A stretch of DNA of 64,000 nt from an uncultured Opitutales bacterium. GTDB taxonomy: Bacteria; Verrucomicrobiota; Verrucomicrobiia; Opitutales; Intestinicryptomonadaceae. The stretch is taken from NCBI GenBank assembly GCA_900546565.1, contig URDC01000002.1:96056-160055 (forward strand). The letters are read 5' to 3'. Positions 1-9,355 of the stretch are shown one piece after another (the stretch's first letter is position 1; each line of letters begins with the position of its first letter). The position numbers and the translations under genes were made by a program. A model generated the notes under the pieces. That model was not told the origin of the DNA. It saw only the letters and a program-made list of their open reading frames with translations, and made no database searches.

Positions 1-2481
1 TGGGTTTGTCATAACGCGTAAGTTGTTATTATAAAACTCGGAATTAAAAAAATCAGCGATATCGGAACTACATCTAAAATGTTCCTTTAACATAGTAGGT
101 GACGTTCGAATCATATCGTAGGCTGAATAAGTCATAAAGTCATAGGCTTGGTCTTTTATATCCGTTAAACCATGCTTTGACTTCAAATAATTATGACGAG
201 TCTCTTTCATCGTTTTCACAGGTGGAAATTGGTTAGGATCGCCTACAACAGTAACCGTTTTCGCACGGAATAAAGCAGGTATTATCGGTGGAATTTCGAC
301 TTGAGATGCCTCGTCAACAATTACCTTATCAAAAAGCCCAGGGACACATGGAGATGCTTTCGATAGCGACAACAGTGTTGTCGCCCAGCCGGGAAAATAC
401 TGTGAAAATTTACAAAACCCGCGTTGCGCGTCATTATACTGAACCTTACTTAGCCTCTGGAAGAAATAAGGCGATCTCGCACTCTTTAATATAACCATTA
501 TACCTTTTATTTCATCAAGCTCTTGGAGATTTGACGAAAGCGATTTAATGGCGTTTGCCAATTTATACGTCAATGCACTAATCAAATGTTTGCTTATATC
601 ATCTATATAATAATCAAGTTCACGGAGGCCTCTTTCCAAACTAGGAATTTTTTTTGATTTCACCCCGATATTGTCGAAATCTCTCCTTGTACTGTCATAT
701 TCTGACAATAAACTAACAAAATTTTTCAAATTATCCTTTAAGTCCTTAACAGAAAGATAATCCGCGAAAGATGGGAGCGTATCTATAATGTAGGACAATG
801 ATTCTTTAGATGATTTTCTTTTCAATATATACCAACATATGAATCGAAATATGTTTTTCGCGCTGAAATCTTCCTTTTCTTTTATTTTAAAAATACATCT
901 TTTTATCTTTTTTATATCGTAATTGTTCCTATCAAAATGGTCACTTCTTAATAGTCTTTTTAGATTACAAATAACCCTATTCAAGTTCTTTAAACATTTT
1001 CCAGATTCTCGAATAAATATTTCTCTATCTTCATAATACTTAGCTACGCGAAGCCAATTTTTTGAAGCATCAATTACTGCTCTAACATCAATATCTCCAT
1101 CTTCGACATACGCAGCAAGCCCCTTACCTATCAGCAAATCAAGGTTTTGTTTATACCAGTAATTTTGTACGGAATTATCAGCGTTAGAACAGAAATTTAT
1201 TAAATTCATACCGCTCGACTTCAGCAATCCAAGAGTTCGTTCTTCAATTGCGTGTACCGCTTTGTGATTCATGCTAGTGAATAGAACAGTTTTTCCGTTG
1301 TACACGAGGTTGCTGATTATGTTCACTGCCACTTGTGTTTTTCCCGTCCCAGGAGGGCCTGTAACTTTCGAAATCGGTGAATTCAGCGCATCATACAAGG
1401 CATGGCGTTGTTCGTCATTCGAATCGATGAACGGCAGTGGGGCATATTCATGGGCGTCTGAAACAGGCAACGGATGTTCTCTAAAAACGTAAGCTATTGC
1501 AGTTGAATCCAATTCCTTATCGCTGACTTTATCTCTAATATAAGTTAACTCCTTTTTTAAAGTTTTTGCATACTTAAGTCCACTTCCTACAAATATCACA
1601 GGGATATTGTAAGTTTCCTTTTTTTCTTTTATGTTTACAGGAAGAATTTTGTCACAAAGATTTGGATCTATTTCAGATTGTAATCCCTTTGCAAATTGAG
1701 AAATAATAGGAATTGATAATTTCAAGTCTAGTAAACCATTATTAGCTTTATTGTTTAGAAGTGATTTTACTATATAATCTCTACTTTCCTCCGGGACAGA
1801 AAATTCAAGCCAATTCTGGTTAAGTTCGGCTTCATCGAATCGAATATTAATATTTAGAGACGTTGCTGTTGAGTTCACAATATCAATTGGGATTAATCCT
1901 ATTGGCGCATAACAACAATTTCCATTTTTAGTTTTAAAAACTTCTACAGGATACCCCAAATATATTTCTTCGTCTTCATCGGACCGCTGTAATAGCTGCA
2001 TTAATGCAACTTTTGAGACTGAAGGGACCGTTATACATATCTGACTCGAAGCACAAGTTCCGAGTCCTTGCAACCAATTGTGGGGCAGAATTGGCACAAA
2101 AAACTTACTGTTAAGTTGGTTATCAAACAAGTATTCCTGTGCATGCTCAGTTAGACTGATACAGTCTATATAATATGACAGCAACCGTCTAAATCTGCTA
2201 TATTCATATGGAGATGGCGATTCTGTTTGAGTAGGCAAAGCTTGGGTTGCGCTTGGATATAACTTGCGAACATTTAATCCTTTCTCTGTGAGTATATATT
2301 CTCCGTGAATATTTGCACACACAAGGTTTTCAGACCGCAGAAAATTTAACACTTCTTGTCCCGTATATTCGGGGGAAATGCGTTCTAGACCCATCGTCAA
2401 TGTTGAGTGAGAAATAGGGATAGATTGCTTTTGTGTATTCAACCCCCAAAGCATTATATACTCTCTTATGTAAGTGTCCAT
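1..2481 (-). CDS. UPF1-like superfamily 1 helicase, partial (3' end outside window)
   Basis: The frame is open for 827 codons from ATG at 2481 to the window edge without a stop, so the C-terminus is missing. Visible helicase motifs are a Q-motif-like NDEQRHAL, Walker A GPPGTGKTQ (residues about 375-383), a DEAD-type Walker B in the form VDEASQ (about 721-726), motif III VVGDPNQFPPV, and an EHFRCSSDIADFF segment typical of the DNA2/NAM7/UPF1 branch. The roughly 340 residues between motifs I and II form a long helical insert. The N-terminal 370 residues resemble nothing I recognise. The start lies 1 base after the upstream stop, so it is the last visible gene of the 9222-to-1 operon. An RNA or RNA:DNA unwinding role is inferred from the UPF1-like branch. 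Codon use is AT-rich. Confidence 0.85.
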   Translation of the reverse strand, partial: MDTYIREYIMLWGLNTQKQSIPISHSTLTMGLERISPEYTGQEVLNFLRSENLVCANIHGEYILTEKGLNVRKLYPSATQALPTQTESPSPYEYSRFRRLLSYYIDCISLTEHAQEYLFDNQLNSKFFVPILPHNWLQGLGTCASSQICITVPSVSKVALMQLLQRSDEDEEIYLGYPVEVFKTKNGNCCYAPIGLIPIDIVNSTATSLNINIRFDEAELNQNWLEFSVPEESRDYIVKSLLNNKANNGLLDLKLSIPIISQFAKGLQSEIDPNLCDKILPVNIKEKKETYNIPVIFVGSGLKYAKTLKKELTYIRDKVSDKELDSTAIAYVFREHPLPVSDAHEYAPLPFIDSNDEQRHALYDALNSPISKVTGPPGTGKTQVAVNIISNLVYNGKTVLFTSMNHKAVHAIEERTLGLLKSSGMNLINFCSNADNSVQNYWYKQNLDLLIGKGLAAYVEDGDIDVRAVIDASKNWLRVAKYYEDREIFIRESGKCLKNLNRVICNLKRLLRSDHFDRNNYDIKKIKRCIFKIKEKEDFSAKNIFRFICWYILKRKSSKESLSYIIDTLPSFADYLSVKDLKDNLKNFVSLLSEYDSTRRDFDNIGVKSKKIPSLERGLRELDYYIDDISKHLISALTYKLANAIKSLSSNLQELDEIKGIMVILKSARSPYFFQRLSKVQYNDAQRGFCKFSQYFPGWATTLLSLSKASPCVPGLFDKVIVDEASQVEIPPIIPALFRAKTVTVVGDPNQFPPVKTMKETRHNYLKSKHGLTDIKDQAYDFMTYSAYDMIRTSPTMLKEHFRCSSDIADFFNSEFYNNNLRVMTNP

Positions 2482-2482
2482 A

Positions 2483-4804
2483 TTAATCCATTGGAATTCC
2501 GTCAAGCGAACCATTTCCATTTATGTAATCGCGAAAACAGCCTATCAAATCTTTTATTCCGTTAAAACACGATAATTTCTTTAATTTTTTGGTATCAGTT
2601 GACGCCAAAATTGCATAGTAAAGCTCCAAAGTTGCTACATCACTTTCCCGAATGAACGTTTTGTCGTATTTTCGATATTTTAACAAGAATAACATTGCCT
2701 TTAATACGTACCTAAATGACTTAACACTTCTCTTTTCATCTACCCATATATCAAAAGTTTCGATTAAATACCACATGCAATCTGTACACGTATATTTTGG
2801 TTTAGATTCAAGTGACTTGTCATCTGAAAATATGCTTAACATCTCGTTATTGAACATCAACATTTCTGCCAATCCGCGAATCCACTCTGTTGATTTGTTT
2901 TTGTTTGAAGAGGAAGTTCTTAGAGATTTTTTTAATCTGAGACAACATGCGTTGAAATACCTAACAAGAAGATCCTTGCTAGTTAAATTATTTGCACAAA
3001 ATGTCAGATATTGTTTTTTTATAGGTGATTCTGAATTTGCAGCCTCCTCAACTTTTTCAATAACATCGGAAACAATATCTTTAAAGTATTTGTCTTTGTC
3101 ATTTATATACATCCAAGCTATAATACTTGCGATGTCTGATTGCGGTTTGTAGTTAAAATAGTCATCGTGTAGTTTGAGGTATAAACGAGATAGGATTTTT
3201 TCATCTGTGTTAGGTTTATTTTTTTCAGGATCGTTTCCGAAAACATTCACTCTTTGAAATCGTTCTATACCCGTTGTGTTCGCGTAGGGATATTGCGATT
3301 TTGAAAACATGGATTTCGTTTTGTTAATGACGTTGTTGTTCAAATAGTCTAACACCTCTTGTTTTGTACGATCCCAGAGATCTGGATCTGCTTTAACGAG
3401 CGGCATATCGATAGGAAAACTACGCTTTAATTCATTTTGCAGAGAAACCAAACTCTTTTCCGAATTTTCCATCTTCAAAAAATCTAGCTTTATGCTGTTT
3501 TCTATAAGAGGTTTTGCTTCTACTTGGACTATGGCGATTCCTTGTCCTGGAATCATTTCTGACGTCAACGTCAAGTTTTGCTTATGCGTAGATTCTTTGC
3601 CGATGTCTTGCTTTAAAATTTTTAGTTGGGAGTCTTTATCGCCCAAAATCAGAAAAAATTTTGCGAACCTGTTTTGAGGTTCTATATAGCATTCTCTATT
3701 TACGTAGCCTTTTTTTATTTCTCCGCCGACACATTGATCATCTTCTTCAATCAATGTTTTTGCGTCAATAGTCTCCATGTCTCGGTTTTGGACAACCAAT
3801 CTTAGTGCTTCACACTGATCTAGATATGTCGGTAATTCATTTTTCTTTCTGTAATAAAATTTTGCTGCTCCATCAAAAGTGGAAGTACAGTTATAGTCAA
3901 CTATTATGCGTTCTCTTGCAAACGAGAAAGGGATGTCGGCCAATGTTTCTCCTAATATTACACAATATTTTATACCTTTTAAGTTTTCGGATGTGATGTT
4001 TACCTGGTTTTCAATTTTAGGCGAAACATATTCACTCCATATTCCGTTTATCGGCGCATAGAATTTTTGTTCCCGAGTTCCCCAATACGTTCGTAAAAAG
4101 AAATCGTAAACTTCATTGGGAATAGACGTCTGTTTTTTGAAATAAAAAACATTAGGATAATTTGTTTCCTTATTCTTTTCGATATAAGCTTTTCTCTGAG
4201 GAACAAGTTTTAATTGTTTCCCTCGTTCATGCTTTTTCAATGTCAATACAGTCCCGTAACATTTCTCACAGCATGTGTCCACAACAAGAATATTATCGCC
4301 TTCTTGTGCTCCTCTTTTTTCGAAATCTATTCCAATAACGGATGCAACAGATCTCCACAATAGTATTGTGTTTTCACGACTAAACACGCCCGAAGATAAA
4401 ATATATTCTTGCGTCATCGAACTGAAAACATCGGGCACTAAAACAATGTTAAAAGAATCCTCAAGATTGAAATTTGTGGCAATATCTGAGTATTGGTATG
4501 AGAAATATGCCTTCAGCTTATTTGCCGCATCGTTTTTATTTTCGTCAAGGTCTTTGAAAATTTCAGAGACTAGAAATATATTTTTGTAATCAGGATGATC
4601 CCCACAGATTATATCACTAACTTCTGGGGAGTTACAGTTTTGTATGTACGGAGTTCTATTAACATTTTCTTTGGGGTATATCAATGAACGGGATAATGGG
4701 AAAGGTTTATCACGTTCATTGATGGTTTCTTCCGACATAGACAAATCTACATTGTATTGCCTAAGTTCAAACTTTGTCGTAATGTCGAATACATTTAGTA
4801 TCAT
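2483..4804 (-). CDS. Divergent Hsp70/actin-fold protein of the defence operon
   Basis: This 773-residue protein shows a degenerate Hsp70-type ATPase pattern. A phosphate-2-like strand ILVVDTCCEKCYG lies where canonical Hsp70 has DLGGGT. An adenosine-like strand CVILGETLADIP is followed by TFDGAAKFYYRKKNELPTYL, resembling the GAA segment near the end of Hsp70 ATPase domains. The C-terminal half is helical with no recognised domain. The start overlaps the preceding stop by ATGA and the helicase begins 1 base after its end, so the three are translationally coupled. Hsp70-like subunits next to a UPF1-like helicase and an McrBC pair are known from CoCoNuT systems. The fold assignment is by motif reading only, and loss of the glycines may mean altered ATP binding. 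Confidence 0.6.
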   Translation of the reverse strand: MILNVFDITTKFELRQYNVDLSMSEETINERDKPFPLSRSLIYPKENVNRTPYIQNCNSPEVSDIICGDHPDYKNIFLVSEIFKDLDENKNDAANKLKAYFSYQYSDIATNFNLEDSFNIVLVPDVFSSMTQEYILSSGVFSRENTILLWRSVASVIGIDFEKRGAQEGDNILVVDTCCEKCYGTVLTLKKHERGKQLKLVPQRKAYIEKNKETNYPNVFYFKKQTSIPNEVYDFFLRTYWGTREQKFYAPINGIWSEYVSPKIENQVNITSENLKGIKYCVILGETLADIPFSFARERIIVDYNCTSTFDGAAKFYYRKKNELPTYLDQCEALRLVVQNRDMETIDAKTLIEEDDQCVGGEIKKGYVNRECYIEPQNRFAKFFLILGDKDSQLKILKQDIGKESTHKQNLTLTSEMIPGQGIAIVQVEAKPLIENSIKLDFLKMENSEKSLVSLQNELKRSFPIDMPLVKADPDLWDRTKQEVLDYLNNNVINKTKSMFSKSQYPYANTTGIERFQRVNVFGNDPEKNKPNTDEKILSRLYLKLHDDYFNYKPQSDIASIIAWMYINDKDKYFKDIVSDVIEKVEEAANSESPIKKQYLTFCANNLTSKDLLVRYFNACCLRLKKSLRTSSSNKNKSTEWIRGLAEMLMFNNEMLSIFSDDKSLESKPKYTCTDCMWYLIETFDIWVDEKRSVKSFRYVLKAMLFLLKYRKYDKTFIRESDVATLELYYAILASTDTKKLKKLSCFNGIKDLIGCFRDYINGNGSLDGIPMD

Positions 4805-6039
4805 ATCAATCCTTCATAGTTAAAGTTGTCGTTATATGATACGTAATTACCTTTGATGTTTGCTGAAGAGGCATTAAATACAACATATACATTTCCATCG
4901 TCGGGGAAAGTGATCTCTTTTCTGAAAGAAGATGGAATATACACTGGCACGTATGTTGTTTTTTGAGGGGAGGTTCTAAAAAATTTTGAGATTTTCAAAC
5001 ATGGAGTTCCGATTGCGGTCGCCTCAATTTTCATTTCAAAAATGGATTTATCAGGTTTTGTAAACAGATTAAAAAAAGATGTTAACGTAAAGAATCTCCC
5101 GTTTTCAGGTAAAAATGTAATCCAAGCTTCATTACGAAAAACAGGGGTTTCATCCGTTCGCTTCCCATTCGAAAATGTAGTTGCATTTAAAACAAAGTAT
5201 TCTGCAAACAGGTTATATCGAAACTTCCAAACCAGCTCTGATAATTGCGTTTGATGAATCAGAAGACGATATGCTTCCCATATGATTGAATACATTGGAT
5301 GATATTGTAGGGTATAATTGGGAATCACCGAATTCTTCAAATTTGAAATGGATTTAAACGTAGTCGAATTCAGTTCTTCTTTACAAAAGTTCTCTAGGGA
5401 TTTAACAGCAATGACAATGGCATTATTAGGATAATCATTTTGGTACTTCTTCAGATATCTTGCCGCTATCGGTATGATTCTTTTTAGGAAGTCTTTCAGT
5501 ACCTGATTTTCAAGTATATCTATATTTTCTTTTCGGACAACTGCGTATATTTTTTGGGAGTCTCCGGCTTTTTCAAATTTAGTCCGACCTGGTTGTTTAG
5601 TTAACCATCTTATACAATAAGAATCAATTTGTTGAACGGCAGATAAATGAATTTTTTCGCGTTTTCGTTGTAGTGTTGTCTTTAACGATTTCGTCAATTT
5701 TCTTAAAAGCGGAAAATGTCTTTGTGCAATGGTAGTAATTATGCGTCGAGGAGGCTCTTTTTTTATTTTTTTTGTTAATTCGTCTTCAATATAATCCCAA
5801 GATATTGGTAAAGCTCTTTTCTTTGAATATGCTTTGTGTTGATTCTGCAAATAATGCTCTTCGGCTTTAAATCTTATGTATGTGATGTCGTCTACTATTT
5901 TATTTATCAGCTCGAATTCAATATTAACTGTGGAGGATTCCTCCGACATCAAAAATTTCTTAAAATCAGTAGAACCTATAAAAGATTCGTCATTATAGTA
6001 CTCCCCAAGCGATGTCAATGTAGTATCCATATAATTCAT
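4801..6039 (-). CDS. DUF2357-family McrC-like protein
   Basis: The 412-residue protein carries the DUF2357 hallmark: a basic segment (RWLTKQPGRTKFEK) followed by RKENIDILENQVLKDFLKR, as in the N-terminal domain of McrC-like partners of McrB NTPases. Many relatives continue into a C-terminal PD-(D/E)XK nuclease. Here about 110 residues follow the helical part, and the only candidate (TKPDKSIFEMKIEA) has a PD-to-ExK spacing too short for a convincing site. I chose the ATG at 6039, which overlaps the upstream stop as TAATG; a GTG at 6060 in the same frame would add 7 residues. It probably couples to the McrB-like NTPase encoded just upstream. Whether it cuts nucleic acid is open. Confidence 0.7.
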   Translation of the reverse strand: MNYMDTTLTSLGEYYNDESFIGSTDFKKFLMSEESSTVNIEFELINKIVDDITYIRFKAEEHYLQNQHKAYSKKRALPISWDYIEDELTKKIKKEPPRRIITTIAQRHFPLLRKLTKSLKTTLQRKREKIHLSAVQQIDSYCIRWLTKQPGRTKFEKAGDSQKIYAVVRKENIDILENQVLKDFLKRIIPIAARYLKKYQNDYPNNAIVIAVKSLENFCKEELNSTTFKSISNLKNSVIPNYTLQYHPMYSIIWEAYRLLIHQTQLSELVWKFRYNLFAEYFVLNATTFSNGKRTDETPVFRNEAWITFLPENGRFFTLTSFFNLFTKPDKSIFEMKIEATAIGTPCLKISKFFRTSPQKTTYVPVYIPSSFRKEITFPDDGNVYVVFNASSANIKGNYVSYNDNFNYEGLI

Positions 6040-7979
6040 TAACGCATAATGCCGCGCCACTGGAAGAACACGGAATCATCCGATTTCCTTGCATTTGAAA
6101 AAGCTTCGGACAATTTTTCATCTTTGATTTTATCAATATGCTCTCCGATTCTCTCTAACACTTCGCGAACAATCTTGTCTTCCATTTCGATACCAGTCAA
6201 TTTTGGCAAAATTTTCATCTCGATCTGATCAGCGATTGCATTACTTCGACCAATTTTAGAGTTATCAGGATAATTTACAACATAATTGGAAATGCCTTGG
6301 TAGACTCTATGCGCAAATGGTCTTCCAATCCGCGCAAGTTCGTCGTTTATCGGGGTAATTATTTCGTTTATAAAATCTGAATCCGATTTTTTTATGGATT
6401 TATTTACCCATTTTTCCCACGTACCATAGGTAAGCTTTTCATCGCTGTGTGATTTCAAAAATTTATCTATGGTCGGGTGCAAATCTAATGAACTAGGACG
6501 GCCAAAACGCATCACATTTGACCTATCCATAACTTTGTCGGAAAGAGACTGGGTTGATTCATCTTCGTTCATTGTCCCTACAAAAAGCGTATTTTTGTTT
6601 ACAAACATTCTGCGCATCCCAACATCTTTTCCACTTGAGCCACACTCCAATTCTATTTCAGCTGGTTTACGTTGATCGTCTAGAGAGCAATTCTTCCCTC
6701 TTCTAACTTCGAGTTTACTCAGCATATCGCTAAAATAATATTCAACCTTTGCCAGATTCATTTCGTCCAAAAGAACCATGTTCATTGGCAAATTTTTGAC
6801 ATCTCCCGAAAACTCTTTTTTTGCTTTTTTATTGTTATATATATCGCAACTCCAAATCAATCTGGACAGTTCGGTCGCCTTAAAGCGGGTTTCCATATAA
6901 TTATAAAATCCGAACAAATCTTGAGGGCCATCCCATCTCGGTTGAACGGCAATTTGTAGAAAGTTAAAACCAAGTTCACTCGCGTATAACTGAGGAAGAA
7001 GGCTTTTCCCTGTTCCAGATATTCCGGCAAGCACAACCAGAGGGGAGGAATCTTGAACTTTTAAACCAGTGTGGAATGCATTTATTGTTCTGTCGTCGAA
7101 TACAATATTATTCTTCCTTAATTTATCTTTAAATTCAGATAAAAATTTCTGTTCTTCGATGTGCTTTTCCGATTTTACCAAAGGAATGGGTTGTTTGTCT
7201 AAGTCCTCCCATTTGAAATCCTCGATACCTTTGGTCTCAGCCTTTTTTGTATCGAGCAATAAGTCAAGGGTTGATTTCTCTGCGTTTAAAGCACGAATAC
7301 TTTCTCTGTAGTGCTTTTCTTCTTCTCCTAACGCTAAACACGACGAATCCAAGCGTTTTCGCTCTTCTTCCATTCTTTCAATGTCATTTTTTAGTCTTTT
7401 GCATTTAGCATCTAATTCTTCAGATTCAACCTTGAGGGATTCCAGTTTTTCAGTTACTTGGAGCAGTGCCTTTTCTTTCTGTAAAAGTTGGTCTTTCTTA
7501 ACTTCTATTTCTGCTATTATTTGTTCATTTTTATTCAATTGTTGCTCTTGCCCTTGTAATTTTCCCGCCGCGTTTTGTATTTCCAGATTAATATTAGCAA
7601 GTTCTTCTTTGGCTTTGTTGTAAATATCTTTAACATTTTCTATATCATTATTTGTTCTGTAAATAGTGCTTCGCTTCTCTGCAAGCTCCTCGTCATATTT
7701 ATCCAAAAATTCTTTGGCAATTTTTCCGTCAAGAATCGATTGTTCATATATTTTGGATTCTTTGTTCAATTCTTGGTTTTTTATTGTTAACGCATTGTTT
7801 GTATTTTGAGCAACCGCAATTTGTTCATTTAGAGAGTTTATTTGACATTGAAGCTCGTTTTTCCTTTGAAATAAAGGCGCAAGATCCCTTGACTTTTTAA
7901 AATAATAAATAGAGAGAACAGCGAGCAATACAGCTGAAAACGAGCACAACCCCCAGAGAACTAATACCTGATAAATCAT
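6039..7979 (-). CDS. Membrane-anchored coiled-coil McrB-like AAA+ NTPase
   Basis: The 646-residue protein has an N-terminal membrane segment (about residues 2-26), a long charged coiled coil (about 35-250) and a C-terminal McrB-type AAA+ domain. Walker A is GISGTGKS (about 318-325), followed by a RWDGPQDLFGFYN segment, Walker B VLLDEMNLAKVEYYF (about 400-414) and a sensor region FVGTMNEDES...DRSNVMRFGRP. The asparagine-rich TMN/DRS region is typical of GTP-using McrB relatives. I chose ATG at 7979 over the TTG at 7988. It lies 25 bases after the coiled-coil gene and overlaps the DUF2357 gene. Coiled coil fused to McrB is the defining trait of CoCoNuT-type CnuB proteins. The membrane anchor suggests a ring tethered at the inner membrane. 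Confidence 0.8.
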   Translation of the reverse strand: MIYQVLVLWGLCSFSAVLLAVLSIYYFKKSRDLAPLFQRKNELQCQINSLNEQIAVAQNTNNALTIKNQELNKESKIYEQSILDGKIAKEFLDKYDEELAEKRSTIYRTNNDIENVKDIYNKAKEELANINLEIQNAAGKLQGQEQQLNKNEQIIAEIEVKKDQLLQKEKALLQVTEKLESLKVESEELDAKCKRLKNDIERMEEERKRLDSSCLALGEEEKHYRESIRALNAEKSTLDLLLDTKKAETKGIEDFKWEDLDKQPIPLVKSEKHIEEQKFLSEFKDKLRKNNIVFDDRTINAFHTGLKVQDSSPLVVLAGISGTGKSLLPQLYASELGFNFLQIAVQPRWDGPQDLFGFYNYMETRFKATELSRLIWSCDIYNNKKAKKEFSGDVKNLPMNMVLLDEMNLAKVEYYFSDMLSKLEVRRGKNCSLDDQRKPAEIELECGSSGKDVGMRRMFVNKNTLFVGTMNEDESTQSLSDKVMDRSNVMRFGRPSSLDLHPTIDKFLKSHSDEKLTYGTWEKWVNKSIKKSDSDFINEIITPINDELARIGRPFAHRVYQGISNYVVNYPDNSKIGRSNAIADQIEMKILPKLTGIEMEDKIVREVLERIGEHIDKIKDEKLSEAFSNARKSDDSVFFQWRGIMR

Positions 7980-8004
7980 GTTATACAATTATTTTGATTT
8001 TTAC

Positions 8005-9222
8005 TTATTTTATATCGCGCGTTTTTATTTCAGCATTTAACCTATGAAGCTCATTGGTCTTTGCCCGAATTTCAAGCGATATTTGTTCTTTTTCTTTTAT
8101 TAGCGCATTCAATTTTTTTGTTTCATCACATATTCGATTTGACAAGTCGTTCAAATTAATTGCATATCCCCCCATTTGTTTAACCAATTCGTTGTATTCG
8201 GTACGTTTTTTATCCAATTTTACAGCTAAATTTTTGTCTACCTCAAGCTTTTCACTAACAGAAGCCAATTCATTAGTCTTCTTGATAATTTCTTTGTTCA
8301 GAATGTTAAGTTGCGTATTGTCTTTGTTCATTTTTTCTGACAAAGATTGGAATTCTCTTCTTGTTCCTGCTAATTTTTCCGTTAAAGACGCGATCTCAAC
8401 ATTTAGTTCATTCTTCTCTTTTTCTTGCTCTTTTAGTGCAACTTTAATGGAGTTAAAGCGGGTTGTTTCTTCATTTATTGCTTTTTTTATCTTTAAAAGC
8501 TCCGCCTTGTTTAACTCTATTGCCTCTATAGTGTCTACAGAAATTCTCTTTTCTGATATTTCTTTTACCAAATCAGACTTCTTCTTTTTGTTGGACTCGA
8601 TTTCAATAAGTAATTTGTCATTTTCGTTTTTTAGCATATTGGAGCGATTTAGCTCTCCGGATAAGTTTATGACTTGAGCTGACAAATCGGCTAACAATGC
8701 TTTCGTTTCAGCCTCTCGTTTTGTGGCGTTTTCAAGATCTGCGGAGAGAATTGTCTTCTGTTTCAATAAATTTGAAACAGATTCATCGAGTGTATTTTTT
8801 TGTTTTGAAAGGTCTTCGACTTGTTTTTTCAGAAATTCTATCTCTTTGAGCTTTTCTTCTCTCGATTTTATTTGCGTCTCAATTTCTATCAATGAATTTT
8901 TAGATAATTCATATTTTTTTATGGTTTCTGATAGCGTAGAATCAAGATACGAAAGCTCCTTCGCGTACCCAGCCTGTTTTGCCTTAAACTCTCTTTCTGC
9001 CGAATCTTTTTTTTGTTTTATCTCTTTTTCAGAGTTAGTTCGAATCACTTGTATTTCTTTTTCGACTGATCCTCTTCGAGTATCCCAATCAACATACCCC
9101 CAAACGATAACAGATAAAGATCCAAGGAAAAATGTTAACGGTAGTATAAAAAAACATTCCAAATAGCATTCTAAGATTTGCTTCTTTGCAAAGGTTATGA
9201 CGTTAAGACATATTCTTTTCAT
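8005..9222 (-). CDS. Membrane-anchored coiled-coil protein, first gene of the defence operon
   Basis: The 405-residue protein starts with a short basic cytoplasmic tail, one hydrophobic segment (about residues 22-44, FFILPLTFFLGSLSVIVWGY) and then an almost uninterrupted heptad-rich, Lys/Glu-rich coiled coil to the C-terminus. No enzymatic motif is visible. It precedes the McrB-like gene by 25 bases and shares its anchor-plus-coiled-coil layout, so the two may pair through their coils at the membrane. The start is the ATG at 9222; no strong Shine-Dalgarno precedes it. An architectural or sensing role is inference only. Codon use is AT-rich like the rest of the operon. Confidence 0.75.
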   Translation of the reverse strand: MKRICLNVITFAKKQILECYLECFFILPLTFFLGSLSVIVWGYVDWDTRRGSVEKEIQVIRTNSEKEIKQKKDSAEREFKAKQAGYAKELSYLDSTLSETIKKYELSKNSLIEIETQIKSREEKLKEIEFLKKQVEDLSKQKNTLDESVSNLLKQKTILSADLENATKREAETKALLADLSAQVINLSGELNRSNMLKNENDKLLIEIESNKKKKSDLVKEISEKRISVDTIEAIELNKAELLKIKKAINEETTRFNSIKVALKEQEKEKNELNVEIASLTEKLAGTRREFQSLSEKMNKDNTQLNILNKEIIKKTNELASVSEKLEVDKNLAVKLDKKRTEYNELVKQMGGYAINLNDLSNRICDETKKLNALIKEKEQISLEIRAKTNELHRLNAEIKTRDIK

Positions 9223-9355
9223 GGAAATTGTTTTGACATATGTAGTAATATAGTCAAGTAAACATAATAACTCCGCCGAATAAACCTCCTATTGGACAAT
9301 TCTTTTGTAAATCATTGGAATTCTCCTAAAAATTCAACGATTTGGAATTTTTTGC

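Noticed and set aside
2652..3152. 166-codon plus-strand frame inside the Hsp70-like gene
   Set aside because: It is the reverse-strand shadow of a gene with continuous, motif-bearing reading; AT-rich composition allows long antisense frames.
8054..8677. 207-codon plus-strand frame opposite the coiled-coil gene
   Set aside because: Ser/Phe-rich composition is the expected antisense of a Lys/Glu coiled coil; no start signal.
9223..9355. Canonical promoter for the defence operon
   Set aside because: A TTGACT lies upstream of the first gene on the minus strand, but no acceptable -10 box is found at proper spacing.
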